64,000 nt of DNA from Clostridiales bacterium UBA3678 (GTDB lineage Bacteria; Bacillota; Clostridia; TANB77; CAG-508), in NCBI GenBank assembly GCA_002372935.1, contig DFJF01000006.1, positions 41,324-105,323 on the forward strand, in the 5' to 3' direction. A program made the translations under genes and the position numbers. Positions 26,952 to 36,030 of this stretch are shown here, one piece after another. How positions within the stretch are numbered: the first letter of the stretch is position 1; each line of letters begins with the position of its first letter. The notes under the pieces were generated by a model that saw only the letters and a program-made list of their open reading frames with translations, was not told the origin of the DNA and ran no database searches.

Positions 26952-28364
26952 ATGAGATTAAACAGAAATCTTTTGATTTTTATAATATTTATTGTATTAA
27001 CTTTTATACCACATTCAAAAGTAAAAGCAGCAAGTGGAAGCTTATCAGTTAGTAAAACCAATGTTAAGGCAGGTCAAGCTGTTACTGTTTCAGTTTCTGT
27101 AAATGCTGCTTCATGGAATATACATGTTTCAGGAGCAGCAAGTATAAATGAGGCAGCTAGTAGTAGTTCAGGGGATAATGTTAAAAAAACATTTTCAACC
27201 AAATTCACTCCTAAAAAAGCTGGCAAATATACAGTTACACTTAGTGGAGATGTTACAGATGGAAAAAATAATAAAGTTACTAAATTATCAAGCTCAAAGA
27301 CAATAACAGTAGAAGAAGCAACATCATCTAACAATACATCAAATAATTCCAATGAAAGTAATTCTACAGAAAATAATTCATCTACAACTACTACGGAAAA
27401 GTCATCTGATGCAACTTTAAGAAATCTTGGTGTAAATCCAAAATTGTATGATTTTTCAGGATTTTCAAAAACAAGAACAAGTTATAGTGTTGATGTACCA
27501 GAAAATGTTTCATCAATTTATATATATGCATATCCAACGAGTACTAAAGCTAAAGTTTCTGGAATAGGAACAAAATCTTTAAAAAAAGGTTCAAACACTT
27601 TTCCAATTAAAGTAACAGCAGAAGATGGAAAAACTACAAAAACATATTCATTAACAATAAATAGAACAAATGAAGATGATGCTGAAAATAATACAACAGA
27701 AAATAATACAACAAATAACACAACAGAGAATAATACTGTAAATGAAGAGAATAGTAATACAGAAAGTACAGATTCTGGACTTACAAATCTAGAAGTAGAA
27801 GGATACACAATTTCTCCTGCATTTTCAGGTGATATATATATATATAGTGTAGATTTACCAGATGGTACAAAGAGTATTAATATCAATACAGAGAAAATAA
27901 ATGATGATATAAAAGTTGAGATAATTGGAAATGATAATTTAGAGACAGGAACAAATTATATTACAATTTTAGTTTATAATGGAGATGAAACAACTACATA
28001 TCAAGTAGTTGCAAATGTTGGAACTACAAGTGAAGAATCTATAGCAACTGCAAATACTAATACTCAGAATGCAAAATCTAAAATAAAATCATCATGGGGA
28101 AAAATAATTATTGCTATTATTGTACTAATTTTCATAATTTATTTAATTATAAGACACAAGAGAAAAAATTATTTTGATGATGAAGATGAAGATTATTATG
28201 ATACTGATGAGGAAAATAATGATCCATATAGGATGAATATAGATTCATATAATCCATATAATGAAAATCTATCACCTGAAAAAGAAAGTGATTACTCAGA
28301 AGATATAGAAGATGTCAAAAAGACAAAAAGACATAAAAGAGCAAAGGGGAGAAGATATAAATAA
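26952..28364 (+). CDS. Cell-surface protein with Ig-like and cadherin-like beta-sandwich domains
   Basis: 470 aa. Signal peptide (residues 1-28, ending KVKAAS), then an Ig-like domain starting SGSLSVSKTNVKAGQAVTV. After a Thr/Asn/Ser linker come two cadherin-like beta-sandwich domains, the first beginning DATLRNLGVNPKLYDFSGF and ending KTTKTYSLTINR, the second GLTNLEVEGYTISPAFSG. A C-terminal membrane helix (about 381-398) and a charged cytoplasmic tail anchor it. It lies 120 bases after the dockerin protein; whether the first domain could act as its receptor is open, since I do not see a clear cohesin signature. Confidence 0.75.
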   Translation: MRLNRNLLIFIIFIVLTFIPHSKVKAASGSLSVSKTNVKAGQAVTVSVSVNAASWNIHVSGAASINEAASSSSGDNVKKTFSTKFTPKKAGKYTVTLSGDVTDGKNNKVTKLSSSKTITVEEATSSNNTSNNSNESNSTENNSSTTTTEKSSDATLRNLGVNPKLYDFSGFSKTRTSYSVDVPENVSSIYIYAYPTSTKAKVSGIGTKSLKKGSNTFPIKVTAEDGKTTKTYSLTINRTNEDDAENNTTENNTTNNTTENNTVNEENSNTESTDSGLTNLEVEGYTISPAFSGDIYIYSVDLPDGTKSININTEKINDDIKVEIIGNDNLETGTNYITILVYNGDETTTYQVVANVGTTSEESIATANTNTQNAKSKIKSSWGKIIIAIIVLIFIIYLIIRHKRKNYFDDEDEDYYDTDEENNDPYRMNIDSYNPYNENLSPEKESDYSEDIEDVKKTKRHKRAKGRRYK

Positions 28365-28383
28365 TAATTTTATTTTTTGAATA

Positions 28384-28459
28384 AAATAGCTTACCACTTT
28401 TATTGCCAAGCCAAAATATTTTTATAATAAGGTTTTGAGCAAAAAGTTCTAAGCTATTT
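28384..28459. other. Conserved-looking structured RNA or terminator between two genes
   Basis: Outer stem AAATAGCTTA / TAAGCTATTT, two unpaired bases, then ACTTT / AAAGT, enclosing a roughly 42-base loop that can pair partly again (TGCC.../...GGTTTTGAGCA). No T run follows, so it is not a plain terminator. Confidence 0.45.
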
Positions 28460-28517
28460 CATTTTATATGAAAGACAACAAATTATCAAAAAAAATTAAT
28501 TTTTTTAAAAATTGGTA

Positions 28518-28546
28518 TTGATAAAATACAATAAATGTAATATAAT
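28518..28546 (+). promoter_or_regulatory. Promoter of mreB
   Basis: TTGATA (28518-28523), 17-base spacer, TATAAT (28541-28546). Confidence 0.7.
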
Positions 28547-28610
28547 TGTAACGAAAATGTAATAAAAGTGTAAAAGAAAAGATATAATAATAACAAGGGA
28601 GAAGATTAGC

Positions 28611-29627
28611 ATGTTTAAATTTGGAATAGGACAAGATATTGGAATAGATTTAGGTACAGCTACAGTTATAGCTTATGTTAAAGGTAAGGGTATTGTTCTT
28701 AGAGAACCATCTGTAGTAGCAATAGACAATAATACTGGAGAAGTTGTTGCAGTTGGTGGAGAAGCACAAAGAATGCTTGGTAGAACACCAGGAAATATAG
28801 TAGCAACAAGACCTTTAAGAGAAGGTGTAATTTCAGATTACACAGTTACAGAAAAAATGTTAAAGTATTTTATAAATAAAGTAGGAGCAAAAAGTATATT
28901 TGCACCTAGAATTATGATATGTATTCCATCAAGAGTTACAGAAGTAGAAAAAAAAGCTGTAATAGATGCTGCAACAGAAGCTGGAGCAAGGAAGGTTTAT
29001 CTTATAGAAGAGCCAATAGCTGCAGCAATTGGTGCTGGAATAGACATATCAAAACCATGTGGAAATATGGTAGTAGATATAGGAGGAGGAACAACAGATA
29101 TTGCAGTTATATCATTAGGTGGGTCTGTTGTTAGTACATCAATAAAAGTAGCAGGAGACAAATTTGACGAATATGTTGCAAAATATATCAAGAAAAAACA
29201 CAATGTTGTAATTGGAGAAAGGACATCAGAAGAATTAAAAAAGAATATTGGATGTGTATATCCAAAAATTCAAGATGTAGAAATGGATGTTAGAGGTCGT
29301 GATTTAATTTCAGGCCTACCAGTTACAATATCAATACATTCTAGTGAGATGTTAGAAGCTTTAGAAGAACCAGCAAACATGATAGTAGATGCTGTACATT
29401 CCGTTTTAGAAAAGACGCCACCAGAGCTAGCAGCAGACATTAGTGACAGAGGTATATATATGACAGGTGGAGGAGCATTAATCGATGGGCTTGATAAGTT
29501 GCTTCAAGAAAAAACAGGAATAAATGTAATGATAGCACAAGACACAGTATCATGTGTTGCACTTGGTACAGGAAAAGCATTAGATAACCTAGATGCACTA
29601 GACGAAAAAGAAAGAAAAAAATTATAA
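28611..29627 (+). CDS. mreB: Rod-shape actin homolog MreB/Mbl
   Basis: 338 aa. MreB-type filaments guide lateral cell-wall synthesis. Actin-fold motifs in order: phosphate 1 DIGIDLGTATVIAYVKGKG, connect 1 around KMLKYFINKVGAKS, phosphate 2 MVVDIGGGTTDIAVISLGG, and the adenosine loop IYMTGGGALIDGLDKLL. Length is typical. The gene stands alone rather than in an mreBCD operon, so it could equally be the Mbl or MreBH paralog. Repeat cluster C follows its stop codon. Confidence 0.92.
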   Translation: MFKFGIGQDIGIDLGTATVIAYVKGKGIVLREPSVVAIDNNTGEVVAVGGEAQRMLGRTPGNIVATRPLREGVISDYTVTEKMLKYFINKVGAKSIFAPRIMICIPSRVTEVEKKAVIDAATEAGARKVYLIEEPIAAAIGAGIDISKPCGNMVVDIGGGTTDIAVISLGGSVVSTSIKVAGDKFDEYVAKYIKKKHNVVIGERTSEELKKNIGCVYPKIQDVEMDVRGRDLISGLPVTISIHSSEMLEALEEPANMIVDAVHSVLEKTPPELAADISDRGIYMTGGGALIDGLDKLLQEKTGINVMIAQDTVSCVALGTGKALDNLDALDEKERKKL

Positions 29628-29697
29628 TTTTCAGAAGGGGACGGTTCTTTTTATGAAGGGGACGGTTCTTTTTTGAAAGAGAACCGTCCCAATTTTA
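29628..29697. repeat. GGGACGGTTCT palindromic repeat cluster C
   Basis: Two forward copies and one inverted copy ending GAACCGTCCCAATTTT, directly after the mreB stop. It would fold as a hairpin and could end mreB transcripts. Confidence 0.9.
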
Positions 29698-29828
29698 AAA
29701 AATTGTAATAAAAATTTTAAAAAATGCAATAATAAATTTTGAAAGAATCAATTAAAAGTAAAATAATATGTTTATACAATTTACCTGAAATAATTTTTGC
29801 AAACATATTATATGAGGGATTTGATTAA

Positions 29829-31061
29829 ATGAAAAAGAAAAATTTATTTATTGCAATTTTTTTATGCTTACTTTTATGTATATATGTATATATTTGTGCA
29901 ATTGATGCAATACCTGAAAAAATAATAATATATGAAGGCGAAGAATTAAATATAAAAAAATTTTTTGGAATTTCCATAGGTCATAAAAATGAAAAAACAT
30001 CAGTGTTAACATCTGCTAAAGAGAATTCAGATGATACTATAAATAAAAATGTAGAAAATTTAGAAGTAAAATTATTTAATAAAAATGTAAAAAATATAGA
30101 TGTTAACATAATAGAAAAAACTCAGGTTATTCCAATTGGTCTTGTTTCTGGAATAAAACTTTACACAAGTGGTGCATTAGTTGTGGGAATGTCAGAAATA
30201 AAAGGACTTGATAATCAAAAATATAAGCCCTATGAAAGGTCTGGTATAGAAGAAGGAGATACAATTATACAAATAGGTAAAAAAGAAATAAATAATGCAA
30301 ATGATTTAGTAAATGTTGTTAATCAATCAAATGGAGAAGAGTTAAATATTTTTTATATAAGAAATGGAAGAAAAGAAGAAACTAGAATATATCCATTAAA
30401 GACTGGAGAGAATGAATATAAGCTTGGATTATGGGTAAGAGATAGTGCAGCAGGTATAGGTACAATGACATATTATGAACCTAAAACTGGGAAATTTGCT
30501 GCACTTGGGCATGGTATAGCTGATATAGACACAGGAGAACTAATAGATGTTGGTAATGGTGAATTTATTACAACAAAGGTTTTATCAACTATAAAAGGAG
30601 AAAATGGAACTCCTGGAAAAATTCAAGGGTCTATTAATGATCAATCACAAATAGGAATAATAACTAAAAATAGTGTTTTTGGCATATATGGAAAAGTTAC
30701 TGATATTTCAAAAGTAAATGCTAATTCTGGCAATTTAATGGATGTTGCTTTAAGAAAAGAGATTCAACTAGGAAAGGCAACAATGCTATGTTCTTTGGAT
30801 GGAAAAAATGTAGAAGAATACGAAATCAAAATCGAAAAAATTTATTTGAATAATGATTATGATAATAAAAGCATGTTGATAAAAGTAACTGATAAAAGAT
30901 TAATAGAAAAAACAGGAGGAATTATACAAGGAATGAGTGGTTCGCCAGTTATTCAAAATGGAAAGTTTATTGGTGCTGTCACAAATGTATTGGTAAGTGA
31001 CCCAACACAAGGGTATGTTGTATTTGGTGATATAATGATAAAGGAGGGAACAGCTAACTAA
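29829..31061 (+). CDS. spoIVB: SpoIVB peptidase (S55 family)
   Basis: 410 aa. SpoIVB is made in the forespore and secreted into the intermembrane space, where it cleaves SpoIVFA to activate pro-sigma-K processing. Visible: signal anchor (residues 5-23); a PDZ-like domain (LVVGMSEIKGLDNQ, ERSGIEEGDTIIQIGKKEI); and the S55 domain with LGHGIADIDTGE (His of the catalytic pair) and the nucleophile region IIQGMSGSPVIQNGK. Length is normal. GAGGGAT precedes the start. A sigma-F/G promoter is expected but none is convincing. Confidence 0.93.
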   Translation: MKKKNLFIAIFLCLLLCIYVYICAIDAIPEKIIIYEGEELNIKKFFGISIGHKNEKTSVLTSAKENSDDTINKNVENLEVKLFNKNVKNIDVNIIEKTQVIPIGLVSGIKLYTSGALVVGMSEIKGLDNQKYKPYERSGIEEGDTIIQIGKKEINNANDLVNVVNQSNGEELNIFYIRNGRKEETRIYPLKTGENEYKLGLWVRDSAAGIGTMTYYEPKTGKFAALGHGIADIDTGELIDVGNGEFITTKVLSTIKGENGTPGKIQGSINDQSQIGIITKNSVFGIYGKVTDISKVNANSGNLMDVALRKEIQLGKATMLCSLDGKNVEEYEIKIEKIYLNNDYDNKSMLIKVTDKRLIEKTGGIIQGMSGSPVIQNGKFIGAVTNVLVSDPTQGYVVFGDIMIKEGTAN

Positions 31062-31089
31062 AGTGAGATAAATAATGGGATTTATGTAC

Positions 31090-31118
31090 TTGAAAAAATA
31101 AAACAATAGTAGTATAAT
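31090..31118 (+). promoter_or_regulatory. Promoter of ychF
   Basis: TTGAAA (31090-31095), 17-base spacer, TATAAT (31113-31118). The start of transcription would fall at about 31125, so repeat cluster D lies entirely in the ychF leader. Confidence 0.7.
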
Positions 31119-31121
31119 GAA

Positions 31122-31235
31122 TTTCAAAGAGGGACGGTTCTCTTTTGAAAAAGAACCGTCCCCTTTCAAAAAAGAACCGTCCCTTTCTGAAAAAGAACCG
31201 TCCCTTTCTGAAAGAGAACCGTCCCCAAATGAAAG
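31122..31235. repeat. GGGACGGTTCT palindromic repeat cluster D
   Basis: One forward copy and four inverted copies, ending CCGTCCCCAAATGAAAG, which runs straight into the ychF ribosome site GAGAGGAAAT. On the plus strand it is an open frame in phase with ychF, encoding repeated KEPSxxEKEPS. Confidence 0.9.
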
Positions 31236-31251
31236 AAGAGAGGAAATAGAA

Positions 31252-32343
31252 ATGAAAATAGGAATAGTTGGATTACCAAATGTAGGAAAAAGTACATTAT
31301 TTAATAGTATAACAAAAGCAGGTGCTGAGTGTGCAAATTATCCTTTTTGTACTATAGAGCCTAATGTGGGTGTTGTTGCTGTGCCAGATGAGAGATTAGA
31401 TAAATTAACTGAGATGTATCATCCACAAAAAACTAGTCATGCAATTGTGGAGTTTGTTGATATTGCAGGTCTTGTAAAAGGTGCTAGTAAAGGCGAAGGT
31501 CTTGGAAATAAGTTTTTATCTCACATAAGAGAAACAGATGCAATATGTGAGGTTGTTAGATGTTTTGAAGATTCAAATATCACACATGTTGATGGAAGTG
31601 TTGATCCAATAAGAGATATAGAGACTATAAATTTTGAACTTATTTTTGCTGATATTGAAACTATTGATAAAAGATTAGATAGAGCTAAAAAAATGCTTAA
31701 AGCTGATAAAAAATATCAATTGGAAATTGATTTATTGGAAAAAATTAAGATTAATCTAGAAAATGGAGTTCCTGCAAGAAGTTTGGAATATTCTGATGAG
31801 GAATTGCCTATTGTGAAAGATTTGTGGCTTTTGTCTTCAAAACCAGTTTTATATGTTGTAAATATTTCAGAAGATCAATTAAATACATGGAAAGATGATG
31901 AGATGGTAAAAAAAGTTCAAGAATATGCTAAAAAAGAAGGCTCAGATATTGTTCCTTTATGTGTAAAAATTGAAGAAGAAATATCTGCTTTAGACGATAG
32001 TGACAAAAAAGAAATGTTAGAAGCTTTAGGATTAGAAGAATCAGGGCTAGATAAACTCATAAAAAAGAGTTATGATTTGCTTGGATTGATGTCATTTTTG
32101 ACAGCTGGAGAGCCAGAAGTAAGAGCTTGGACAATAAAGAAAGGAACTAAAGCTCCAGAAGCTGCGGGTAAAATTCATTCAGATATACAAAGAGGATTTA
32201 TAAAGGCAGAAGTTGTTTCTTTTGATGATTTGATGAATTGTGGATCTATGGTAGAGGCTAAAGAAAAAGGACTTGTTCGCTCAGAAGGAAAAGATTATAT
32301 AATGCAAGATGGAGATATAGTATTATTCAAATTTAATGTGTAG
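31252..32343 (+). CDS. ychF: Ribosome-binding ATPase YchF (OLA1 family)
   Basis: 364 aa from ATG at 31252, nine bases after GAGAGG. An in-frame upstream ATG at 31117 would add 45 residues encoded by the repeat and is rejected as the start. YchF/OLA1 binds ATP rather than GTP and associates with ribosomes. Motifs: G1 GLPNVGKST (residues 7-15), G3 FVDIAGLVKGAS, the altered G4 NISEDQ, and a C-terminal TGS domain starting around SFLTAGEPEVRAWTIKKGTKA. Length is exactly that of the family. Confidence 0.94.
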   Translation: MKIGIVGLPNVGKSTLFNSITKAGAECANYPFCTIEPNVGVVAVPDERLDKLTEMYHPQKTSHAIVEFVDIAGLVKGASKGEGLGNKFLSHIRETDAICEVVRCFEDSNITHVDGSVDPIRDIETINFELIFADIETIDKRLDRAKKMLKADKKYQLEIDLLEKIKINLENGVPARSLEYSDEELPIVKDLWLLSSKPVLYVVNISEDQLNTWKDDEMVKKVQEYAKKEGSDIVPLCVKIEEEISALDDSDKKEMLEALGLEESGLDKLIKKSYDLLGLMSFLTAGEPEVRAWTIKKGTKAPEAAGKIHSDIQRGFIKAEVVSFDDLMNCGSMVEAKEKGLVRSEGKDYIMQDGDIVLFKFNV

Positions 32344-32346
32344 CAC

Positions 32347-32396
32347 TTTCAAAGAGGGATAGATCTCTTACAAAAGAGAACTATCCCTTTTTTATA
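32347..32396. terminator. Terminator of ychF, derived from the GGGACGG repeat
   Basis: AGGGATAG-ATCTCTT / AAGAGA-ACTATCCCT followed by six T. It starts with the same CTTTCAAAGAGGGA edge as the repeat clusters, but with compensated changes (GGGATAG against CTATCCC), so it is a decayed repeat kept as a hairpin. Confidence 0.75.
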
Positions 32397-32413
32397 AAAA
32401 ATCACAAAAAATA

Positions 32414-32441
32414 TATTACAAAAATATTACAGTTACATTAC
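32414..32441. promoter_or_regulatory. 11-bp-phased TATTAC repeats upstream of the type IV pilus operon
   Basis: TATTAC at 32414 and 32425 and CATTAC at 32436, each 11 bases apart, separated by A tracts. Matches the array at 9059-9097. Confidence 0.6.
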
Positions 32442-32457
32442 AATTATGTTAAATGTA

Positions 32458-32486
32458 TTGATTTTTAGAATAAAAATGTTTAAAAT
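32458..32486 (+). promoter_or_regulatory. Promoter of the type IV pilus operon
   Basis: TTGATT (32458-32463), 17-base spacer containing TTTAGAA and TGTT, TAAAAT (32481-32486). Same hexamers as the Tad-like operon promoter. Confidence 0.65.
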
Positions 32487-32552
32487 AGAAAAAGATAATT
32501 GGGAGGAAATTTGTAGAAAAAAAGAAGAAAATAAATTGAGGAGTCCAGGAAA

Positions 32553-34166
32553 ATGCGAAAATGCTTAGGAATATATATAGAAAGTAACATAATTAAATAT
32601 GCACTTGTTTCTGAAAATCACAATGAGATGAAGATTGAAGCTTTTGGAATTAGATTTTTTGAAAATTTTTCATCTGAACTAAGCAAGGTTATAGAAGAGA
32701 CTTATAGTTTTAACACGCCTATTAGTATAAATATTGCAAATGAAAAATATTTGTATTTTGATGTTTTTGCATTATTAAACAAAAAAGATATAGAAAAAAC
32801 AATACAAACAGAATTTGAAACATACTGTGATGAAAATAAATATAATGTTAATGCATTTGTAGAAAAACATACATTAATGCCAAAAAAAGATGATGATGAA
32901 AAAATAAGAGTAATAGATGCATATATAAATAAGATTGAATTAGACAGGCAGACAGAGCCATTTAAAAAATACAGATTGAGTTTTGCAACACCTATATCTA
33001 TAGCAATTGCAAATATTGCAAGACTAAACAAAAAAGAAAACCAAATTATTGTTAATATGGAAGAAAGCACAATTATAACAACGATTTATGATAATCAAAT
33101 TTATAACATTGATACTCTTGAAATAGGAAGCAGAGAAGTATTAAGCAATATTAACAAGTTAGAGAATTCTTATTCAAAAGCATACGAAATTTGCAAAAAC
33201 ACAACGATTTATACTGCTGATGTAGATGAAACTAGTGAAGAACAACCTTATTTGCAATATATTGTACCTGTAATATATAAAATTGTACAGGAAATACAAG
33301 GAATTGTTGCAAATACAGCTACAAATTTTAAAACAATATATTTAACAGGAACTCTTGCCTCAATAAATAATATAGATTTATATTTTCAAGAATTTTTTAC
33401 CAATGTTGAATGTAAAATTTTAAAACCAAATATTGTTGATGAAACAGTAACCAAAATAAATATAAAAGATTATATAGAAGCAAATTCAGCTATTGCTTTA
33501 GCTACTGCAGGACTTGGAAGAGGATTACAAGAATTCAATTTTGGACAACTAGAGGCTTCAAGTAAATTAGCTAAATTTTTGACTATTCAGTTACCAAATG
33601 GAAAGGAAATTGTGCCAAAAACTAATTTTAAATTAAATAAAGACTTTAAAGATCCTTTATCAAATGGTGAATTAAGAATTGTAAGAAGTATAGTTGCTGT
33701 TTTATTAATATTAATTATTTTTATAGCATTTTCAAAATTATTATCAATTCAAATGCTTGAAAAAGAAGATGAAATAAATAACTCAATTTTAAGCCAAAAT
33801 GCACAAATAACAACTGCAAATTCTGATAAGTCTTCTCTGGATTCGAAAAATCAAAAATATCAACAATTAATTAGTGATATGAAAAAGACAAATGAAAGGT
33901 TAAGTGATATTGCATCAAGTAGAAATTCAATACCAAATTTGTTAAATCAAATAATGTATGTAATACCAGAAAGTGTGCAATTGATTTCTATAGATAATGA
34001 TTCAGACAAAAACATTACAATCCAAGCACAATCATCAGATTATGAACAAATAGGAATCTTTGTTGCTACATTAAGAACTAAAGGAATATTAAAAAATGTA
34101 GCATCTTCAAAAGGTACAAAAAGTAATGGTATAATAACAGTAACAATAGAAGGAGAATTGCCATGA
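32553..34166 (+). CDS. PilM-PilN fusion, type IV pilus assembly
   Basis: 537 aa. The first ~370 residues form an actin-like PilM domain: GIYIESNIIKYALVSE, NQIIVNMEESTIITTIYDNQ, IYLTGTLASINN, and ANSAIALATAGLGRG. A membrane helix (about 378-395) is followed by a coiled coil and a ferredoxin-like PilN domain (IPNLLNQIMYVIPESVQLIS, SDYEQIGIFVATLRT). PilM and PilN normally bind each other as separate proteins on the cytoplasmic and outer faces; here they are one chain. It overlaps pilO by four bases (ATGA). Confidence 0.8.
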   Translation: MRKCLGIYIESNIIKYALVSENHNEMKIEAFGIRFFENFSSELSKVIEETYSFNTPISINIANEKYLYFDVFALLNKKDIEKTIQTEFETYCDENKYNVNAFVEKHTLMPKKDDDEKIRVIDAYINKIELDRQTEPFKKYRLSFATPISIAIANIARLNKKENQIIVNMEESTIITTIYDNQIYNIDTLEIGSREVLSNINKLENSYSKAYEICKNTTIYTADVDETSEEQPYLQYIVPVIYKIVQEIQGIVANTATNFKTIYLTGTLASINNIDLYFQEFFTNVECKILKPNIVDETVTKINIKDYIEANSAIALATAGLGRGLQEFNFGQLEASSKLAKFLTIQLPNGKEIVPKTNFKLNKDFKDPLSNGELRIVRSIVAVLLILIIFIAFSKLLSIQMLEKEDEINNSILSQNAQITTANSDKSSLDSKNQKYQQLISDMKKTNERLSDIASSRNSIPNLLNQIMYVIPESVQLISIDNDSDKNITIQAQSSDYEQIGIFVATLRTKGILKNVASSKGTKSNGIITVTIEGELP

Positions 34167-34951
34167 GAAAATTGTTATTAATTTTAGTATTAATATTGAT
34201 GCTGGTGGTTACTGGAATGGTAATTTACAAAGGAACATCTGTTGGCAACATTTGGGGAATTAAGCAAATAATAGAGAAAAATGCAGAGGTTGATAAAGTT
34301 AATTCAGATCTTTCTAGCCTAGTAAATAGTACTTTTCCAATGACTGAATCATCAGTAAATAGTAGTGCTAAAACATTAGAAGAAACTAAAAATGAATATG
34401 AAGAACAAGCAATTTTATTGTCAAAGAGTGATTATTATGCACAATCAGAAGAATATAAAATTGAATATCTATGGACAAGAATTGGTAAATATGCAAGACA
34501 AAATAATATTATTATGAGCTTAGAAGTTACAAATACTTCTATTAAGGGCTTATATGACTTAAATATTACTTCAGAAGGTAAGTATTCAGATATTGCTAAA
34601 TTTATATCTGATATAGAAAATGATTCTAAATTAGGATTTAAAATTGAAGATTTTTCTATGAAATCTGGAAATGAGTCAACAACAAATGAAAATACCTCTA
34701 ATAACGGAGAGAAAAAACATACTGAAAATAATGTAGTAGGAAAATTCTCTTGCAAAGAGATAAGATTAGATGAAAAATCAATTGATTCTAATATTGGATT
34801 AAATTCTGATACAAATGGCGATTCACAAAATAATGGTAGTGCTACAGATGCTAATAATACAAATGCCAATACTGCAGATAGATCTAATACAAATAATACT
34901 ACACAGACACAACAAAATACAACTACAGAAAATAATACAAATGTAAACTAG
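34163..34951 (+). CDS. PilO-like type IV pilus alignment protein
   Basis: 262 aa. N-terminal helix (residues 2-22), a short coiled coil, then a ferredoxin-like domain around IMSLEVTNTSIKGLYDLNITSEG and YSDIAKFISDIENDSKL, the pattern of PilO. A long Asn/Thr/Ser tail follows. Overlaps the pilMN gene by four bases, so the two are translationally coupled. PilO partners with PilN in the membrane subcomplex of the pilus. Confidence 0.7.
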   Translation: MRKLLLILVLILMLVVTGMVIYKGTSVGNIWGIKQIIEKNAEVDKVNSDLSSLVNSTFPMTESSVNSSAKTLEETKNEYEEQAILLSKSDYYAQSEEYKIEYLWTRIGKYARQNNIIMSLEVTNTSIKGLYDLNITSEGKYSDIAKFISDIENDSKLGFKIEDFSMKSGNESTTNENTSNNGEKKHTENNVVGKFSCKEIRLDEKSIDSNIGLNSDTNGDSQNNGSATDANNTNANTADRSNTNNTTQTQQNTTTENNTNVN

Positions 34952-34965
34952 AAAGGGATGAAATT

Positions 34966-35433
34966 ATGGGAAAAATTATTAAAGAAATAATAATTATGCT
35001 TCTAATTTGTTTAGTTGGTATTTTATTATTTGCAGTTATATTTTATCGATATATACCAAATAGAAAAATAGTTGCAGAAGTTGCAGAATATAAAGCTTCT
35101 GATGAAGTTGAACAACTATTGCAAGACAATGTTGATCAAGATGATAATGAGGTTGTATTAACTTATTCAGTCACATCTTCTGATTTAAGCAATTATGAAG
35201 CTACAAATAATTATAATCCTGGAAAGGCGAACCCATTTTCACCTGCTACTACAACTTCTAAAGAAAAAACTACAACTTCTACAGGAAGTGGCAATGACAG
35301 TAGCAATAGTAGTAACAGTGCAAAGGATTCTACGAACTCAGGAGGTTCTAATAATTCTGATAGTTCAGATAGTAGTTCAAGTAGAGATTCAAATTCTAAT
35401 AGTTCATATATTAGTGAAAATGGAACAAAATAA
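34966..35433 (+). CDS. Unknown small membrane protein of the pilus operon
   Basis: 155 aa. One N-terminal helix (about residues 7-28), a short acidic region (EVEQLLQDNVDQDDNEVVLTY), then a Ser/Thr/Asn-rich tail of about 65 residues. No family recognised. Its position after pilO suggests a PilP-like or wall-spanning accessory role, but the sequence does not show this. Confidence 0.5.
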   Translation: MGKIIKEIIIMLLICLVGILLFAVIFYRYIPNRKIVAEVAEYKASDEVEQLLQDNVDQDDNEVVLTYSVTSSDLSNYEATNNYNPGKANPFSPATTTSKEKTTTSTGSGNDSSNSSNSAKDSTNSGGSNNSDSSDSSSSRDSNSNSSYISENGTK

Positions 35434-35519
35434 TTTTATTAAGTTATCGACGTTATATTAATTTTAATTAATATACTAAAAATAAATATTTTTATATAAA
35501 AAAAGGAGGAAAAATCAAA

Positions 35520-35966
35520 ATGAAAGGAAACAAAGGTATAACATTAATTGCATTAGTTATCACAATTATCGTATTATTAATTTTAGCAGGTGTATCAATT
35601 GCAATGCTAACAGGAGATAACTCATTATTGGGTAATGCACAAAGGACTGGCCCATATAATGATATTGGTGCTGCAAAAGATGAAATAGGACTTGTATACA
35701 ATTCTGCTATGCAACAGTTCTATGAACAAAAATATACTGGTGAACAATTAGATTCAAGTGCATCATTTGCAAAAGTTTTTAATACAGCATATACAGCTTT
35801 AACTGATGCTCAAAAGCACGGATGTCAAGTTCAATATACTGGTGATGATACAAAAGGTGGTACAATTACAATAACAAAAGAATCTTATAAGCTTGAAGGA
35901 ACCGTTACTGTTACTGCTGGAAGCGAAAGCTTAAAATGGAGTGAATCTGGAATTACCAAACAATAG
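35520..35966 (+). CDS. pilA: Major type IV pilin
   Basis: 148 aa. Short leader MKGNKG, predicted cleavage after Gly6, then ITLIALVITIIVLLILAG; the usual Glu5 of the mature pilin is Ala, as in many clostridial pilins. The soluble domain follows (DEIGLVYNSAMQQFYEQKYT ... GTVTVTAGSESLKW). AAAAGGAGG upstream is a near-perfect ribosome site, fitting an abundant subunit, and a terminator directly follows, which may set high pilin mRNA levels. Confidence 0.88.
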   Translation: MKGNKGITLIALVITIIVLLILAGVSIAMLTGDNSLLGNAQRTGPYNDIGAAKDEIGLVYNSAMQQFYEQKYTGEQLDSSASFAKVFNTAYTALTDAQKHGCQVQYTGDDTKGGTITITKESYKLEGTVTVTAGSESLKWSESGITKQ

Positions 35967-35979
35967 TAATAAATAAAAA

Positions 35980-36012
35980 AGCATATGCATGCTATATGCA
36001 TATGTTTTTTTG
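35980..36012 (+). terminator. Terminator after pilA
   Basis: CATATGCA / TGCATATG stem followed by seven T; probably partial, since the operon continues. Confidence 0.75.
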
Positions 36013-36030
36013 AAAAATAAATAGTAAAAA

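Noticed and set aside
29761..29830. Sigma-G-like promoter (CATATTA) before spoIVB
   Set aside because: No matching -35 at the right distance, and the element nearly touches the ribosome site.
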